Assembly: GCF_945859705.1 (NCBI RefSeq) | Contig: NC_079136.1 | Location: 1,405,501-1,469,500 of the forward strand | Source of the DNA: Episyrphus balteatus | Lineage: Eukaryota; Arthropoda; Insecta; Diptera; Syrphidae | Direction: 5' to 3' | DNA: 64,000 nucleotides | In this document: positions 60,451 through 64,000 of the stretch, in pieces | Layout of the letters: every line of letters starts with the position of its first letter | How positions within the stretch are numbered: position 1 is the first letter of the stretch | Made by a program: the position numbers and the translations under genes | The notes under the pieces: generated by a model | Seen by the model: the letters and a program-made list of their open reading frames with translations, nothing else | Databases searched by the model: none | What the model was told of the DNA's origin: nothing

Positions 60451-62218
60451 TTAAAAAGAGCCTTATTTTGTCTGTTATCATTCAATATATGTAACTCTCG
60501 GTTAATTATTTTTTTTATCAAAAATTGGAATTAAAATTAATTAATTGGAGATTTGGCAACATTGTAATTTTTTCTTTCAAGTAAATTTGACGATTAGATA
60601 TAGGTAATTGCTTCCAGTCTTAAGTACCAAACCCAAACTCCCACCAAAGCTACACCAATTTGTCTGTCCAAGTGAGTCAAACATGTATGACACTACAACT
60701 GTTAAGAGCAATCATTCTGGGCAAATCATGTAGTACATACATAGAACGTTGTCCTTGTACACAATTCAACTGAAATCATTTCTATCCATAAATATACAAC
60801 ACCTTTTACCTTTGTTTTAACCTTCTTAAAAAACCTACAAACACAAATATAACCTCAAAGTAAAAAAAAAAAAAACTATAGATTCAAATCTACCATTAAA
60901 CAAAATTATAAGCCCAAAGCTTCCTGACAACTTATACCTAACCTATACAAATACATACATAGCTTCAAAATGGTAGTAAATTTAAAATACATTATTATAA
61001 GTAGATTCTAAATGACGACATCAAAACCCTCAACCGGATGAATTTATCTTTCTGGAATAAAATTGACTAAAGATAGACAAGAACTCGTGTGTATAATCCC
61101 ACCCACATCCACCTACCTTATATTTACTTCTGTAAGGTAGGTATATAAAATATCAACCTTACCTACTTCGTTGATATCATTATAGGATCCGTATGATATA
61201 TTTTACTTGAAATGCTAACTCACCGCAAATTATTTATGTACCAATCTGTGTTTTGCCCAAAAACATGCTCATGAATGATTGAAACCATTCAGCGCACAAA
61301 ACACAGCAACCTTAAGCCCCATAGTTAAGTTGGGAAATTGGTCTTGTCCCTTTTCGTTTCGTCCTTATGTTTACACCACCAATCGACCTCTACTACCTAC
61401 CTACAGTTTGCTTAACTACGTTTTTGTTATATCTACCTGCTTTCGTCTGTCCTCGTCGTTGCTCGTTACCTCGTAACTCTATATGAAGGTTTTTCATATA
61501 GCATTTTCTCGTCCTCGTCTATTTTCCAAACAAACATAAAGATAAAAACTCGGCCTATGCCCTCAAAATGCTCAAAATGAAAACCACTGACACAAACATT
61601 TACCTACCCTTACATCATCATCACTACGAGCTCTACGACTATGACTACGGACACAAAGTGCAAGGGTGGTTGTCAAAAACATGGATGTATAAAATCAAAT
61701 TCCTGTCGGATAGAGCTTCAGGATTACCTTGCTTGTTGCTGTCAAAAAAAAAAAAAAATAAACTTAAAAACAGGAAGGTAAATTCTCCCATTTTTGCCTC
61801 AGGATACTGGGCGTATTTTTGGTTATTTTTTTGCTAACTTTTTTTTACAGCCGATGAAGCGTTTATAGACACCATCGCTCCATCAGAAGAGTCCTGTCTC
61901 CTGTGTTCTTCTTCCAGCAGGAAAGGCATCAAATTCAATTTAAATAAAAGCGAAATGGGTTGAAATTGAAGCCTTTTCCTCGCCCCCGAACCGAAGCGAA
62001 TACCTGAACACATATTTTTAGACCAAAATGGCGGAGCTGTCTTTTGAGTTGAAATTTCAAATATTTCTAAGGGAACATTATTCATCTTTTTTATCCTTGT
62101 TTTTTATACCAAAATTTATATAAAGCCTTCACTAATTTATGAATATATTTTTTTGAAAAATGAAAAAAAAAAAAGAGTAAATTGCTTTAACGGTTTTTTT
62201 ATTTATTTCTATTTACAG
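60451..62218. other. Non-coding DNA, presumed Fas1 intron or 5' flank
   Basis: No exon supported. A 38-codon open stretch after an AG at 61852 (starting GATGAAGCGTTTATAGAC) and an 89-codon frame at 61568-61837 were considered and left uncalled. The last bases before 62219 form a pyrimidine-rich tract ending TTTACAG, the acceptor of the Fas1 exon. Confidence 0.5.
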
Positions 62219-62351
62219 TTCTACACGCTGCTGGAACAAAATCCAATTGCTAATTCAACTTTAGCTTTGCGGTCTGTAACGGTTTTTGTACCGACAAATG
62301 AAGCTTTTCAGCGCCATCATGCTAGCAACACTTCCGTTCTGTATCATATGG
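62219..62351 (+). CDS. Fas1: Internal exon of Fasciclin 1, first FAS1 domain (partial gene)
   Basis: A 133-nt exon bounded by TTTACAG and GGTGAGT encodes 44 codons plus one base. It reads FYTLLEQNPIANSTL, then SVTVFVPTNEAFQ, then TSVLYHM. The (F/V)xPTNEAF box is the H1 signature of FAS1 domains, and the surrounding residues follow the insect Fasciclin 1 first domain as I recall it (short helix, NST glycosylation site, PTNEAFQ, LYH). Fas1 is a GPI-anchored homophilic adhesion protein of axons and other cells, with four FAS1 domains. A second sequon (NTS) lies near the exon end. The upstream exon with the signal peptide was not found here, and downstream exons lie past the window. Midline fasciclin is the main alternative. 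Confidence 0.85.
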
Positions 62352-63794
62352 GTGAGTATTTATGTGTGGGAATATATACATACATAGAAGAATGGAAAAA
62401 CCTCAGAGATAAATAATTTTATGGACATGATTTGAGTCCGGACGGAGTAGGAAAAACCTAATAATAGACCCTCAATGTCAATGTCAGATGCAAACGAAAC
62501 CACAATTAGTTATATAAGGCTTGTCATTGTCTGCCCTCAATCCTTTTGTCCTATGGGGCTGCTATATAAATGAGGTATAAGTTCAAACAATTGAGTTAGA
62601 GAGATCCTCTTTGGTTCTGACAATAGTACAAAGTTTATGGTTGTAGAACAATTCATTTGTCTAGTTCTGTGTGATTAGTTGTTGTTAATTAAACACATAT
62701 CCTTTTGCAATTGATTGGTTCAAGAGAGTATAGTGTAATGAAGCCATGCCATGATTATGGGAGGTGACAGGACATTTAATCTTTTAGCTGCGGGGAAAGT
62801 TGTTGGAAACGACCGACATAGAAACGGCCAACGCACATACACAATTAAGGGATTGTTCATATATATTTCTGTAATTTCTAAGAACTAGAATGGTTTCTGT
62901 CCCTCTCGGAACAACTTAGGGGTTTGTGTCAGGATAAACTTGTATTACAAAAGCAATCAATGTTCATGTGTCAAAAGTTGGTTTGATATCTTGGTTTTTG
63001 TATAAATTTACTTTATATTGCCAAAACCAAAGAAATTAAATTTTGGTCTTTTGTTAGACTTTCATCTTTTGATGGGGAATATGGGTAAATATTTGGAATA
63101 TGCATCTATTAACATGTTTATGAACTGTTTAAGGAATTGAGATAATTTCCGACAGAACATAACAAAAGAAGAATTTAAAAAAAAAAGTAATCCCAAATCT
63201 TTTTTACTGATAAAAACTATTGAATATAAAATGTTAATATAATTATCCTTAAGAAGTTAAATTTCAATTCAGTCCAAATGTTAAGAGATTTTGAGTATAG
63301 CAAGAGATAAATATCATCTTGCAACAAAATCTATAAGCACACCGCAACCATTGTATGAAATTGGCTAGAAAATGTAAATTTTCAAACGCTCATCCAAACG
63401 TTAGACCAAGTCTAGATTATCATTGTTAAGCTCAAGCTTGGGCCAAAAAGTTGAATTTGTCGACGATGATTATGAAAATAATATATAATGGGCTAATTTG
63501 GCACTGAAATTTTAAAGTCAAATGCGGTTATTTGCTTAAAAATATTTCATTTTTGTATTCTTATTGTATAATCTTATTCTATAATCTTTGCTTAAACTGA
63601 ATTTACTATCGTAAAATTGTAAATTGTATATATTCTAGATACTCTAAAAGATTTATATCTTAATGTGTCTCTGTTGTTATAATGAAACATTTTTTCAATA
63701 ATTTACGTGTTTGGCTCAATTCTTTTGAATACTAAATAATACAAAAAAAAAGATAAAACCGGGAATATTTCGAAAAATTTTTTGGGTTGGGGTC
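62352..63794. other. Fas1 intron downstream of the exon
   Basis: Begins with the donor GTGAGT. Unique-looking AT-rich DNA with no further FAS1 exon found to the end of the window. Confidence 0.6.
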
Positions 63795-63945
63795 AAATTT
63801 CGGATTCCAAAATTCTGTACTCCAAAGTTCTGTATTTTAAAATTCTGTAAATTCCAAATTCTGTATTTAAAAATTCTGTAAATTCAAAATTTTGTAAATA
63901 GAAAACTCTGCATTTCAAAATTTTGTATTCCAAAATTCGGTAAAT
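63795..63945. repeat. AAAATTCTGTAaATTC minisatellite
   Basis: About ten imperfect units of 14-17 bp, each of the form AAAATTCTGTA followed by TTTC/ATTC-type spacers. Units differ by one to four bases, so the array is moderately old. It lies in the presumed Fas1 intron. Confidence 0.9.
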
Positions 63946-64000
63946 GATAAAAGAAAGATTGTTTTGGTATATTCTTTGCAAACAAATGCTTTGAAGTGAA

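Noticed and set aside
61852..61970. Open stretch after an AG just upstream of the Fas1 exon
   Set aside because: It ends in an in-frame stop with no donor found before it, and the residues do not resemble the Fasciclin 1 N terminus.
1..64000. tRNA, rRNA, CRISPR arrays and well-known insect microRNAs
   Set aside because: Scanned by eye for tRNA B-box-like GGTTCGANTCC, regularly spaced repeats and familiar microRNA seeds; none found. A covariance-model search would be decisive.

Overview
This window looks like an AT-rich insect nuclear genome, most likely a fly (Diptera). The reasons are a CLIP-domain serine protease gene with 57-69 nt introns, an exon that closely resembles the first FAS1 domain of insect Fasciclin 1 (Fas1), and a high density of small DNA transposons with TA, TTAA or TTA target sites. 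Nothing in it looks bacterial. No rRNA, tRNA or CRISPR array was recognised. The exact species cannot be read from the sequence.

Only two protein-coding loci are well supported, both on the + strand. The first is a complete five-exon CLIP-domain serine protease (6155-7520, 368 aa after splicing) with a poly(A) signal at 7606. It keeps the His/Asp/Ser triad but has Gly where trypsin-like CLIP proteases have Asp at the base of the S1 pocket. The second is a single internal exon (62219-62351) of a Fas1-like gene. Its signal-peptide exon is not found in this window and its later exons lie beyond the right edge. The roughly 54.7 kb between them has no convincing coding exon. It is either intergenic DNA or the long first intron of the Fas1 gene.

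The rest is non-coding DNA heavily built from non-autonomous mobile elements. These are: a palindromic Tc1/mariner-like family (five sites: 1-182, 1979-2285, a complete 1.08 kb hairpin at 49400-50478, and 59729-60450); a TA-flanked element with a repeated subterminal motif and a nested foldback (4017-5640); a pogo-like MITE present twice (18374-20154 and 51019-51502), where the first copy is split by a 1.29 kb CACTG-type element with a TTA duplication; a piggyBac-like MITE at exact TTAA sites (44640-46218); a MITE with an 11-bp target duplication (59454-59650); a 5'-truncated LINE tail with an 18-bp duplication (51788-52080); and a near-perfect 145-bp-arm hairpin (39823-40170).

Layout: 1-4015 transposon fragments; 4017-5640 composite element; 5643-7620 protease gene; 7.6-18.4 kb mostly featureless AT-rich DNA with an AGAGCAG-rich repeat block and an (ATTTT)n array; 18.4-20.2 kb nested elements; 20.5-41 kb dispersed repeats separated by unique DNA; 42-46.2 kb foldbacks and the piggyBac-like element; 49-52.3 kb a dense nest of elements; 53.5 kb a GC-rich hairpin; 59.4-60.5 kb two more elements; 62.2 kb the Fas1 exon; 63.8 kb a minisatellite. 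I found no evidence of a new multi-gene system. The most unusual property is the concentration of long inverted repeats, which could form hairpin RNA if this interval is transcribed as Fas1 intron.
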